From positions 77,411 to 141,410 of the forward strand of contig JAREIK010002677.1 in assembly GCA_029783825.1 (NCBI GenBank): 64,000 nucleotides of DNA, written 5' to 3'. The position numbers were made by a program, and so were the translations under genes. Of the stretch, positions 51,470 through 62,864 are shown in pieces. The DNA comes from Sapria himalayana. Taxonomy: Eukaryota; Streptophyta; Magnoliopsida; Malpighiales; Rafflesiaceae. The notes beneath the pieces are model-generated. The model was not told the DNA's origin, searched no databases, and saw only the letters and a list, made by a program, of their open reading frames with translations. Position 1 is the stretch's first letter; the number at the start of each line of letters is the position of its first letter.

Positions 51470-51482
51470 TATGTGTCTATTT
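51470..51482. repeat. Putative LINE target-site duplication, right copy
   Basis: 'tatgtgtctattt' differs from the left copy (44483-44495) by one base. It lies immediately beyond the 5' end of the minus-strand LINE, where the TATC repeat resumes. Confidence 0.5.
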
Positions 51483-53076
51483 ATCTGCCTATCTTTACAT
51501 CAATGTATTTGTCAATCTATTCATCTATCTATTTGTCTTTCTATCCGACTATCTATCAATCTATTAATCCATGTTTCTATATGTATATCTATCTATTTAT
51601 CTATCCATCTATCCATCTATCCATCCATCTATATATCTATCTACCTATCTATTTTTTATAGATCTAATTATCTATCTATTTATCTAACTATCTATTCTTC
51701 TATCTATCCATATATATATATCTATATCTATATCTATCTATCTATATACCAATCCATCTATCTATCTATATTTCTCTGTCTTTCTCTCTTTATATCTATC
51801 TGTCAATCTGTCTATATTTCTATCTATCTTTCAATCTATCTATTTATATGTTTGTCTTTCTAGATATCTATATGTATGCCTATTTGTCTATTAATTTGTC
51901 TGTCTATCTGCTTATCTATCTATCTGTCTATATTTTTATCTATATATCTATCTATTTGCCTTTATATCTATCTGTCTGTCTATCTTTTTATCATTTTGAT
52001 TATGTATCTCTCTATTTTTATATCTATATATCTTTGAATCTACATGTCTATCTATCTAATTATCTTTCTATCTAAATGATATCTATCAGTTTGTCTATTT
52101 GTCTTTCTTTTTTTTATCCATTTATTTTGTTATCTGCCTAACTATCTGACAGTCTATCTGTTTATCTATCTATTTGTCCATCTATCTGTCTATATGTATG
52201 TCAATTTGTTTATTTATTTATCTGCCTTTTTTTGTTCTATCTATTTGTCTATCTGTTTGTCTGTCTATATGTTTTTCTTTAAGTCTTTGTATATGTCTAT
52301 CTATTTGTCTATCTATCTATATGTCAGTCTATCTATCTTTTCATCTATCTATCTATATTTTAGTCTATTTGTTTGGCAATCTATCTGTCTATCTATCTTT
52401 CTAACTATCTATGTATATGTATATCTTTCTATCTGTCTATTTATCTATCTATATATTTATCTATCTATCTATCTATCTATCTTCTTTCTTTTTGTGTTTA
52501 TTTATCTGTCTATCTATCTATTTATTTGCATGTATGTCTATTTGTCTATTTATCTGTCTATATGTCTATTTATCTATATGACTATCTATTTGTCTATTTA
52601 TCTATTTATCTATCTATCTATTTATTTGTCAGCCAATCTATCTACCAATGTGTTTATCTATATGCCTAACTATCTATCTATCTATCTGGTCGAATTATTT
52701 GTCTATCTATCTATCTATATGTGTATCAATGTGTCTATATATGTTGATATCTCACTAACTATTTATCTATCTGTCTTACTATTAGTTTACCGATCTATCT
52801 ATCGTACTATCTATTTATCTATATATCTTTCTTTCTATATATCTATCTTTTTTTATTTTTATCTGTCTTTATTTCTGCCTTTTAATATATTAGTTTATTT
52901 GTTTGTCTATCTATTTACCTATCTATCTTTCTATCTATTTTCTTATCTTTTTGTCTAATTATCTATTTATATTTCTTTCTATATGTCTTTCTATTTGTCT
53001 ATCTATCTTTCTATTTATCTATCTATTTGTCTATCAAACTGTCTGTCATTTGTTTGTCTATCTATCTATCTATCTA

Positions 53077-53140
53077 TTTGTCTTTCTATCTACCTACCTA
53101 TCTGTCTATTTGTCTTTCTATCTACCTACCTATCTGTCTG
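53077..53140. repeat. 32-bp higher-order repeat in array B
   Basis: The word 'tttgtctttctatctaccta' starts at 53077 and again at 53109 and continues identically through 'cctatctgtct'. The step is eight tetranucleotide units. Confidence 0.9.
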
Positions 53141-53410
53141 CCTATCTATCTATCTATCTATCTATATGTCTATCCATTTTCTATCTATCTATCTCTCTCT
53201 CTCTCTCTATATGGTTATCTATTTGTCTATCTATCTGTATTTCTATCTATCTTTCTATTTGAATTTCTATATGTCAGTATATTCGTTTGCCTATCTATTA
53301 TTCACTTTTCCTTTCTATCTGTCTATCTATTTGTTTATATCTCTATCTATCTATTTATCTATCTTTATGTCTATCTGTCTATTTATCTATCTTCCTATCT
53401 ACCTACCTAT

Positions 53411-53500
53411 CTATATGTCTATTTATCTATATATCTATCTCTCTATCTATATGTCTATTTATCTATATATCTATCTCTCTATCTATATGTCTATCTATCT
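53411..53500. repeat. 36-bp higher-order repeat in array B
   Basis: 'ctatatgtctatttatctat' starts at 53411 and 53447, and its first part again at 53483. The two full copies are identical as read. The step is nine tetranucleotide units. Confidence 0.9.
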
Positions 53501-53527
53501 GGCTATCTGTATATTTTTTTGTTTATA

Positions 53528-54330
53528 CATTACAAAAAATATCCCAAATCAGAAAATTTCGCTAGCTATATGGGTTTTTTTGTCACTAAAATATAATAAT
53601 GATGAATTAACGATTGAAATTATCCCATGATAAATTTCTCGTTGTAAAATATTAATGAGTAAAAAAATTCCCTAGCAAATTTTTTAACGATGTAAAATTC
53701 CCTAACTAATTATATTTTTTTGCCTTGCTAATTTTAATCATATTTAAGAATAATAATTAATAATTTTTGAACGAATACGCTAGAAACATCCCTGGTAAAT
53801 TAGCGAGAGAATTACCCCCAACTATTTTCATTCCAAATCAATTTTCACAATTTTATTTTTTTACATAAAATTTGATTACATATTTTTAATATTTTGTATT
53901 AAATTAATTATACTAAAAAAAACATATCTAAATAGCTAGAGAAATTTAGCTAGGGGTAAAATCCCTAGCTAATTATCAAGGGATTAGCTATGGAATAACA
54001 AGAGGTTTTTTATTTTATATTAAATTAAAAATTTACGATGGATTAGCAACCGATTAGCGACGGAAATAGTTGATTGAAAACTTTCCGTTGCTAATATTCT
54101 CATAAATTTCTGATCAATAAAAACGAAAAATTTAGTGATGGATATATCGGTGGGATCTTTCCCTAGCTAATTAGAAGAGAAAATCTATCGTAAGCCTAAT
54201 ACTTGAATTTTTTTTACTATTTTATATTTAATTACAAGCGATTATTCCTTAAATTTTATTTTTCACATAATATATGCATTTTGCTAAAGATTATTCCCTA
54301 GCTATTTGGGCTGGAAATAATCTTGGTCAC
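53528..54330 (+). repeat. Terminus and subterminal repeats of CACTA copy 3
   Basis: Units parallel those of copy 2: 'gctaatattctcataaatttc', 'ttccctagctaattag' and 'attattccctagctatttggg'. The extra 'ctaatt'/'ttcgctagc' words close to the terminus are more diverged than in copy 2. Confidence 0.8.
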
Positions 54331-55560
54331 TAATATTTAATGATTTTAATTTTTTAATATATTATTTGTTTTAATATTTTATTTTATTTTGTATATTAAA
54401 GATATCGTATGCCATGGTCTATAGAAGAGCTATCCTTGAAAAATACATTCTCCACGTATAATTATAAAAGTAGGTTATTATAAATAAATAATTTAAAAAA
54501 TATATAAATACAAAAAAATTAATATTAATAAAGACTATAATAACTATTTTATGACTATAAAATTTTTAAAAAATTATAAAAAAAAATTTTCGAGAATTTT
54601 AAATTTATAAATTTAAAATTTTGTATCAAAAAAACATTAAATAAATAATTCTATAGTTATAAAAATTTTTTTAAGATGTTTTAAAAAATAATTGAACATA
54701 CAATATAATTTCTACTAATAAAAAAATAAAATAATTCATTGAATGATAAAAAAATATATATTTACAAATATATCTGAATTAACGAAAAAACTAATAAATA
54801 TTAATATTATTTTATGTATAAAAAATAGTTTTATGATTATAAGAAAACTTTTAAAAAAATAATTACTAAAAAATTTGAAAATTTTAAATTATAAAAAAAA
54901 TTCAAATTTTTCATAATATTTAAATTAAAATAAATTGATATTCAAAGATAAATACAAAGATGTTTACCCCTACTAAAATTAAAACGAATTATATAATTGA
55001 GTAAAATTTATACTATTAGCTTTTAATATTCCATCTTTGTTAAATTTTAAAAATATAAATTTTTCTTAATAATCATCCCACTTTAAGTAAATTTTTTTAA
55101 TAATCATCTCACTTTAAGTAAATTTTAGAATTTTATAAATTATTAATTATATCAAATAATATAAAATTTTATGCCTTTAAAAATATTTCATATTATCTTC
55201 ATAAAAATTAATATGAATTCTTAAAAATTTATAGACTTAATATATATATATATTAAATTAAAGAGTATTTATAATTCATAGGAAAGTGGCTTGAAGACCA
55301 ATAATCTTTTCATGTGTACCTTGCTATATTAAGTTTACAAATTTTATAACCATTTGATTTATTTTTTTATTTGGAAGGCTAAACATCTATTTTTTAAAAT
55401 TATTTATATATTTATTGTTTAATTAATTTGATAATTAAAAATTAAAAGGTGTTTTTTTTCATGTGTGTCTTGCTACACACACATTAACTTGTTGAAAATA
55501 ATTTATTAAGTAAAAAAAATATGAGTCTCTGTGTTTTATATATATTTATTGTATATTAAA
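54331..55560 (+). repeat. Head-internal region of CACTA copy 3
   Basis: AT-rich and gene-free, this is collinear with 34001-35270 of copy 2, for example 'gagctatccttgaaaaatac' against 'aagtgatccttgaaagacac' and the 'gtggcttgaaga' block. A small duplication of 'aataatcatc(c/t)cactttaagtaa' lies at 55068-55125. Confidence 0.75.
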
Positions 55561-56459
55561 TAAATTTATAATTTAAAATGAAAACATTAATGTAATTTTA
55601 AAACCTAATAAAACTTAATAAACTTAATAGTTACAGAAAACTCCAACTATTATCTTTAAGGAAAACGAAACATAAGTCGCAACATATTCAAAACCAAACA
55701 TAAGTCGCGACATATTCAAAAAGAAACATGAGTCATGAATGTCCACAGAAACATATGGCTAGGGTTCGGGAAACACGGATGCTACATGGAATCAACACAT
55801 TGTCATAGTCATGGCATACCCAAGAAAACAATCTGATCTTTAAGGACTGGAAGCAATTTGCATCATGCTAGTATACTAAACTATGAGGATGACATGATAA
55901 ATTATTGCAATCACAATAGCCTTCCACCAAGTCTCCTTATTCTTGAGTAAACCCAAGGGTGTAATCATGCCAGGCCAGCAATGCTCAGAAATTATGTGAA
56001 TTGCTCGGCAACATCATGGTCCTTAATAGTCTCCATTGAGGAAAAAGAGAATGATCTCCCTTGTTCACTCTTTAAGCTCGAGCATGGAGTCTCAGTAATT
56101 CAATGATTTTTGTTCTAGTTTCAATTGAGCAATGAGCTTGGACAATGATCCTTCATTGAGTGTTCTCACTGTGGCCGTGGAGTGATAGCTTGCTGCAACA
56201 AGAAACAACTAGATGATGAACTTGAACTCATCGACCATTGGAGGATTCTCAGAGATTGGCAGAGGGTTTGTAGTAATTTAAAACCCTTCATCTATTATAT
56301 CTGCTACTAAGCTATATGTTTATGTACATTCTCTATACCGATGTCACACTTTAGCCTTGTTTCATTATTGTAATTACTAATTTCCGTCATGATATTGGTT
56401 AAAAATATGATCACTTATAATTTGTTCAAAATTGGAACTAATATGCATGTGTATTCAAT
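55561..56459. other. Less repetitive sequence inside CACTA copy 3, possibly captured
   Basis: Composition changes abruptly to a more balanced mix. A short local repeat, 'aacataagtcgc(a/g)acatattc', occurs at about 55669 and 55697. On the minus strand near 55830-55970 a frame reads 'NKETWWKAIVIAIIYHV' before a stop, faintly like the end of a LINE or host coding region. I cannot name it. It directly precedes the PPR fragment. Confidence 0.4.
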
Positions 56460-57240
56460 ATAAAAAGTGAAGGTAATTATGCTTCTATGATTAATGGGTA
56501 CTATAAAGCTAATTGTACTGGAGAAGCTTGTAGCCTATTCTTCAAACTTCTGGGACAAGGGCAAGTGATGAAACAAATCTGCGGCTACATTCTACTCCAA
56601 AGCTTGTGTGAAGATAGGAATGTGCATGCCATCCTCATGCTATTGGAGACAATGTTGACTATGAATATTGATCTCAATAAGGCTCTGTTTTGGAAAATTG
56701 ATGCAGCTTTGTGTATCGCTGGAGATATACCAAAGGCCACATCAGTTTTTGATATGTTTGTGAGAGCCTTTGTGCCTAATTTCATTACTTAAACAATAAT
56801 GATAAAATCTTACTATAGGTAGAATTGTCTGCATGAGGTGCTTGATTTGTTCCATGATATGAAATGGCAAGGCATCAACCCTGATATTGTTACATTTACT
56901 ATTTTGCTCGATGGCTATTTAAAGGCTTATAGATCTAGACATGATTGGCCAGAAGGTGCAAGGAGAAGCCATGAGGCTATTGCACCTAGCCCTATTATTC
57001 TAGAGGAGATGAACAAGGAATAAGTCAGACCTGATGTTATTTATTAAACAGTCTTGATTGATAGGCACTACAAGCTGAATAACCTTTAAGAGGCTGTAAA
57101 TGTGTTTGATGAAATGGTGGAGAGAGGGCTTGAACCTTACACGGTAATGTACACAGCCCTTCTTTCTGGTTGCGGTAATAGAGGAGATGTGGATGTGGCT
57201 GTGAATATGCTCGATCAAATGTTGATGAAAGAGATTTCAC
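56460..57240 (+). pseudogene. PPR (pentatricopeptide repeat) protein pseudogene fragment
   Basis: PPR proteins are plant organelle RNA-binding proteins made of ~35-residue helical repeats. About 780 bp stays in one frame. Recognisable repeat pieces are 'YASMINGYYKANCTGEACSL', 'KWQGINPDIVTFTILLDGYL' and 'EAVNVFDEMVERGLEP' followed by 'YTVMYTALLSGCGNRGDVDV' and 'AVNMLDQML'. Five in-frame stops (56790, 56820, 57021, 57045, 57087) make it non-functional, yet I saw no frameshift. There is no start context, mitochondrial or plastid presequence, or C-terminus; the frame is cut at 57240, where the TATC array begins in mid-coding sequence. It is likely a gene fragment captured by the CACTA element, or the edge of a broken host gene. 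Confidence 0.8.
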
Positions 57241-57921
57241 ATGTCTATCTATCTATCTATTAATCAATATTTTTGTCTATCTATATGTCTATATAACTAT
57301 ATGTCTATCTATCGGTATATCTATATGTCTTTCTACTTATTTATATTTTTGTCTATCTATCTGTATAAGAATGTGTACATCTATTTAACTATCAATTTGT
57401 CTATCATTTTGTCTATTAATTTGCCTTTTAATCTATCTATAAATGTAATTATCAATCTTTCTATCAATCTATCTATCAATCTAGATATCTATATGTTTAT
57501 ATATTTTTCAATCTGTGTCTAATTATATGTATATATATTGATCTATCTGACTATCTATCTATCCATCTATCTTACAAAATATCAATCCATCTTTCTATCA
57601 ATCTATACCTGCTATCTATTTGTCTATCTATCCATCTATATATCCAACTATCAATTCATCTTGTTATCATCTATATTTATGTCTATCTATCTATTTTTTT
57701 ATCTAGCTTTATATTTATCTATCTGTCAGTCTATTTATCTATCTATTTGTCTATCTATCCATATATAAATATATATATCATTATTTGTTTATATGTCTGT
57801 CTGTCTATCTATAAATCTATCTATTTATCTATCTATCTATATGTCTATCAATCAATCAATCAATTTATCTATCTATGTGTATATATGTTTGTCTATATGT
57901 CTATCCATATAATTATCTAAT

Positions 57922-57964
<43 letters not shown>

Positions 57965-58186
57965 CTATCTATCTATCTATGTATCTATGTATCTATCTAT
58001 CAGCATGTCTATATATGTGTATATCTCGCTATCTATCAGTCTCTCTATATATGTGTCTAACTTTATGTCTCATTGTCTGTATATCTATATGTATGTCTAT
58101 CTTTCTATTTATCTATCTATCTATCTAACTCTCTATATATTTTTTATCTATCTTTCTATCATTCTATCTATCAATCTTACAATCTA

Positions 58187-58290
58187 TCTATCTATCTATT
58201 TATATATCTATCTATCTATCTATTTATATATCTATCTATCTATCTATTTATATATCTATCTATCTATCTATTTATATATCTATCTATCTA
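58187..58290. repeat. 24-bp higher-order repeat in array C, four copies
   Basis: The variant 'tatttatatatc' occurs at a strict 24-bp step (TTT at 58199, 58223, 58247 and 58271) and the intervening TATC units are identical. The step is six tetranucleotides, giving an eight-residue periodic frame. Confidence 0.95.
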
Positions 58291-58312
58291 TATGGCTGTC
58301 TATCTGGCAATG

Positions 58313-58343
<31 letters not shown>

Positions 58344-59023
58344 ATGTCTATCAATTTGTTTATCTATCTATCTATCTATTTATCAATATATATATATTAT
58401 ATATATATATAAATATATATATATATCTATCTATGAATCTGCATATCTATATATTCATCTATCCTTCTTATCAATTAATCTATTTGTCTATCTATCTATC
58501 TATTTGTCTATCTAAATGTCTAACTATCTATTTATCTATCTGTTTATCTCTCTATCAATCAATTTGTGTACATATATGTCTATCTATCTATATATTTATC
58601 TATATATCTATCAATCTATGTATGTCTCTGTATATAAATATGTCTATCAGTTTGTTTATGAATCTATCTAGCAATTTATCTATTAATCTATTTATCAATT
58701 TATCTATCTCTTTATCTATCTATCTATTAATCTCTTTATCAATCTATTTATCTATCTATATAACTATCTATTTGTCGACCTATCTATACAACTACCTACC
58801 TATCTATCTATGTAAATATGTAACTATCTGACGATCTATCTATCTATCTATCTTTCTATTTATCTATCAGTCTATCTATGAATCTATCTATGTATCTTTC
58901 TATTCATCTTTCTTTCTATTTATCTATCGGTTTATCTATACGTCTATCATTGCATTTATCTATTTGTATATCTATGCATATATCTTTGTCTATATCTATG
59001 TCTATTAATCTTTCTTTCTATAT

Positions 59024-59119
59024 GTGTGTCTATATGTTTTTCTTTCTATCTTTTCATATATCTTTCTATCTGTGTGTCTATATGTTTGTCTTTCTATCTT
59101 TTCATATATCTTTCTATCT
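59024..59119. repeat. 48-bp tandem duplication in array C
   Basis: 'gtgtgtctatatgttt' starts at 59024 and 59072. Both copies continue through 'ctttctatcttttcatatat' with one visible substitution. The step is twelve tetranucleotide units. Confidence 0.9.
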
Positions 59120-61087
59120 TTCTTTCTATCTATGTATATATTAATTTATCTATTTGTCTATCTGTCTGTCTATTTATCTATTTATCTATCTTTCTATCTC
59201 AATGTCTATCTGTATGACTATCTTTATGTCTATCTGTCTATATATTTTTCTGTCAATATGATAGTATATCACTTTGTTTATCTATCTCTTTATCTTTCTT
59301 TCATTCTTTTTATCTTTCTATCAATTTATATATCTATCCTTCTATATGTCTTTATATCTATCATTCTATCAATATATATATCCATTTATCTATCTATATA
59401 TCTATCTATCTATTTATCTATCTTTCTATATATCTATTTGTCTGTCTATCTATCTATCACACTACCTTAAATCTAGCTATCTTTTTGTCTATCTGTCTAT
59501 CTATCTATCTATAGGATAGTCTATCTTCTTATCTATCTATATGTCTACAGTTTATCTATATGTATACTGTCTATATCTTTCTATTTATCTATTTATCTAT
59601 AGCCTATCTATTTGTCTTTAAATCTATCTATATATCTATCTTTCTATCTATCTGTATGTCTATCTATTTGTCTATCAATTTATCTATCTATCTATCTGTC
59701 TATCTATCTATTTTTCTGTTTGTCTATATGTCTATCTAGATATCGATCAATCTATTTGTCTATCAGTATGTCTTTATATCTAACTATCTGTATGTCTGTC
59801 TATCTATCTATCTATCTTTCTATATATATGTCTGTATATCTATCTATTTTTTCTATCTATTTATCTATCTAATTATCTATCTATCTATTTATCAAATCAT
59901 CTATCTATCTATCTCTCTGTCTGTGTATCTATCTATTTATCTATATTGTCTAATATCAGTTTATTAATCAATCAATATATTTTTCTATGTATTTATCTAT
60001 CTTTCTGTCTATTTATCTATATATCTATCAAACTAAATATCTATCAAAATAGATATCTATTTATCTGTCATTATATCTATCTTGCTATCTATCTATATAT
60101 CTCTCTATATGTCTATCTATGTATATTTCTATCTATCTAGCTATCTATTTGTCAATCTTTCTATCTATCAATATGTCTATCTATCTATCTAACTATTTTT
60201 TTATCTTTTTATATATCTATAGGTCTGTCTATCTATCTTTTAATCTATCTATCTATCTCGCTATTTTTCTATCTATTTGTCTATCTTTTAGTATATCAAT
60301 TAGTCTAACTATCTATCTATCTGTCTATATATCTATCTATCTATCTATTTTTTTATATATCAATCTATCATTCTATCTGTCCATCTAACTATCTACCTAT
60401 TTATCAATTTTTCTATCTATAAGTTTATCTATTTTTCAATCAATCTATCTATCTATTTATTTGTCTATCTATATGTCTTTTTATATGTCTATCTATCTTT
60501 TTATCACTCTATTTATATATCTGTCTATCAATCTATCTATCTTTCAGTCTATCTATCCGTATATCTGATTTATCTAACTTTTCATAATCAATGTGTCTAT
60601 CTATCTGTCTATTTATATATCTATATATCTATCTATATGTCTATCTGTCTATCGATCTATTTATATATGTGACTTTTTATCTATCCGACTATTTGTTTAT
60701 CTATCTTTATATCTATCTATCTATTAGTCTATCTATTTGTCAAACAATCAACTTATCTATATGTCTAATTATCAGTCACTCTATCCATCTATCTAAATGT
60801 GTATTTATGTGTTTATATATCTATCTATCTAACAACTTATTAATCTACCTATCAATCTATATATCTATTTGTAAACCTATCTTTCTAACTATTTATCTAT
60901 CTATCTATCTATATGTCTGTCTATATATCTTTCTATTTATCTTTCTATCTATTAATTTATTTGTCTAACTATTTATATATATATCTATCTATCTATCTAT
61001 ATATGTATCTATCTAACTATCTATTTATCTATCTGTCTATCTCTTTATAAATCAATTTGTCGACATATTTGTCTATATATCTATATA

Positions 61088-61126
<39 letters not shown>

Positions 61127-61162
61127 TTATCTATCTAACTATCTATCTATGTCTTTGTATAT

Positions 61163-61260
61163 CAAATTGTCTATCAATCTATCTATCAATTTGTCTATCA
61201 ATCTATCTATTAATCTATCTATAAATCTGTCTATCAATTTGTCTATTAATCTTTCTAACA
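61163..61260. repeat. 'caatttgtctatcaatctat' sub-array in array C
   Basis: A block of alternating AAT-bearing units ('tctatcaatctatctatcaa') recurs with a roughly 24-bp step, translating as repeated I-N-L-S instead of I-Y-L-S. It shows a point variant being amplified locally. Confidence 0.75.
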
Positions 61261-61310
61261 ATCTATTTAATTATTTAGCAAACTATCTATCTAACTATCT
61301 ATTTATCTAC

Positions 61311-61342
<32 letters not shown>

Positions 61343-61920
61343 CTATCTATCTATATATCTATTTATACACAGTGAATCTATCCATCTATTTATTTGTCTT
61401 TCTATTTATCTATCTCTCTAAATATACATCTATCTATATGTTTATCTATTTGTATATCTATATGTATAAATTTTTGTGTATGTATTTGTCTATCTATCCT
61501 TTTTCTATCTATATGTCTATTTGTTTAACTATCTATCTTTCTATATGTCTTTCTATCTTTCTATTTATGCATATATCTTTTTTATCTATCTGTCTATCTA
61601 TTTGTCTATCTATCTGTCTATCTTTATATATATATATATCAATCAATCGATCTGTCTATCTATCTGTCTATTTATCTGTCTATCTATCTATCTTTCTGTC
61701 TATCTATTTATCTGTCTATATGATAGTCTATCTTTTTGTCTATCTATCTACTATTTATCTAATTGTCTATATATCTATTTGTCTATATATTTATCTATCT
61801 ATGATTCTATCTATTTGTCTGTCTATCTGTCTATATATCTATTTGTCTATCTGTATGTATATCTATATGTCTATCTGTTTGTCTATTTGTCTATCTATTG
61901 GTCTATATATATATATATAT

Positions 61921-61954
<34 letters not shown>

Positions 61955-62828
61955 CCATATATCTATCTATCTATTTGTCTATTTATCCGTTTATCAATCT
62001 ATTAATCAATCAATTTATCTATTTTTCTATCTCTCTATCTGTCATTTGATATATATATCTATTTGTCTAACTATCTTTCAATCAAGCTGTCTATCTATCT
62101 TTCATTCTATTCGTCTAGCTATTTATCTATTAATATATCTCTCTAGCTCTCTATCTATCTATATTTCTAACTATCTATCTATCAATCTGTCTATCTATCA
62201 ATATTAAAATTTATTCATCTATCTATCTATATGTATGTATTCCTATCTATCTAGTTGTCTATCTTTCTTTCTATGTGTTTATCTATATGTCTATCTTTCT
62301 ATATATCTATTTGTCTACCTATTTTTCTTTCTTTCAATCTATCTTTTTGTCTTACTATCTATCAATATTTCTATCTATCTCTCTGTATATCTATCTGTCT
62401 ATCTATCTATCTGTCTATATATCTATATCTCTCTTACTATCTATTTTTTATCTAACTATCTATCAATCTATTTGTCCATCTATCTATCAACCTATCTAAC
62501 TATTTGTATAACTAAATGTCTATCTATTTGTCTATCTATCTGTATATCTATCTAACTATATATTTATTTATTTGTCTATGTAAATGCCTTTCTATATGGC
62601 TATATATCTGCATATCTATCTATTTATCTATCTATCTATCTGTGTATCAATCTATCTATCTATGTATCAATCAATCTCTCTATTTTTCTATCTATCAGAC
62701 TATCTATCCATCTATCTATCCATCTATATATCCATTGATCTATACATATATCTTTATGTCTATCTATTCTTCTAACTTTTATATATATATATATACATAT
62801 ATCTGTTTTTCTATCTTTCTATCTATCA

Positions 62829-62838
<10 letters not shown>

Positions 62839-62864
<26 letters not shown>
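62839..62864. repeat. (TG)n microsatellite in array C
   Basis: Thirteen TG units follow a short TA run, the same compound arrangement as in arrays A and B. Confidence 0.95.

Larger units (their letters stand above)
51483..53527. repeat. Array B, right part: degenerate (TATC)n
   Basis: This continues the array interrupted by the LINE, in the same orientation, and ends at the base before the terminus of CACTA copy 3. Without the LINE, array B would be about 3.2 kb. Higher-order blocks include a 32-bp step at 53077/53109 and a 36-bp step at 53411/53447/53483. Confidence 0.95.
53528..57240 (+). mobile_element. CACTA transposon, copy 3: head plus captured sequence, no right terminus
   Basis: The left end reads CATTACAAAAAAT, a slightly changed CACTA terminus, followed by subterminal repeats ('ttagctaggggtaaaatccc', 'ggattagcaaccgattagcg') and the same head-internal sequence as copy 2 up to about 55560. 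Beyond that the sequence is unrelated to copies 1 and 2, and a PPR pseudogene fragment runs directly into the next TATC array at 57240. No inverted terminus is visible there, so the right end has been lost or lies beyond array C, or the element is truncated by a rearrangement. Confidence 0.7.
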
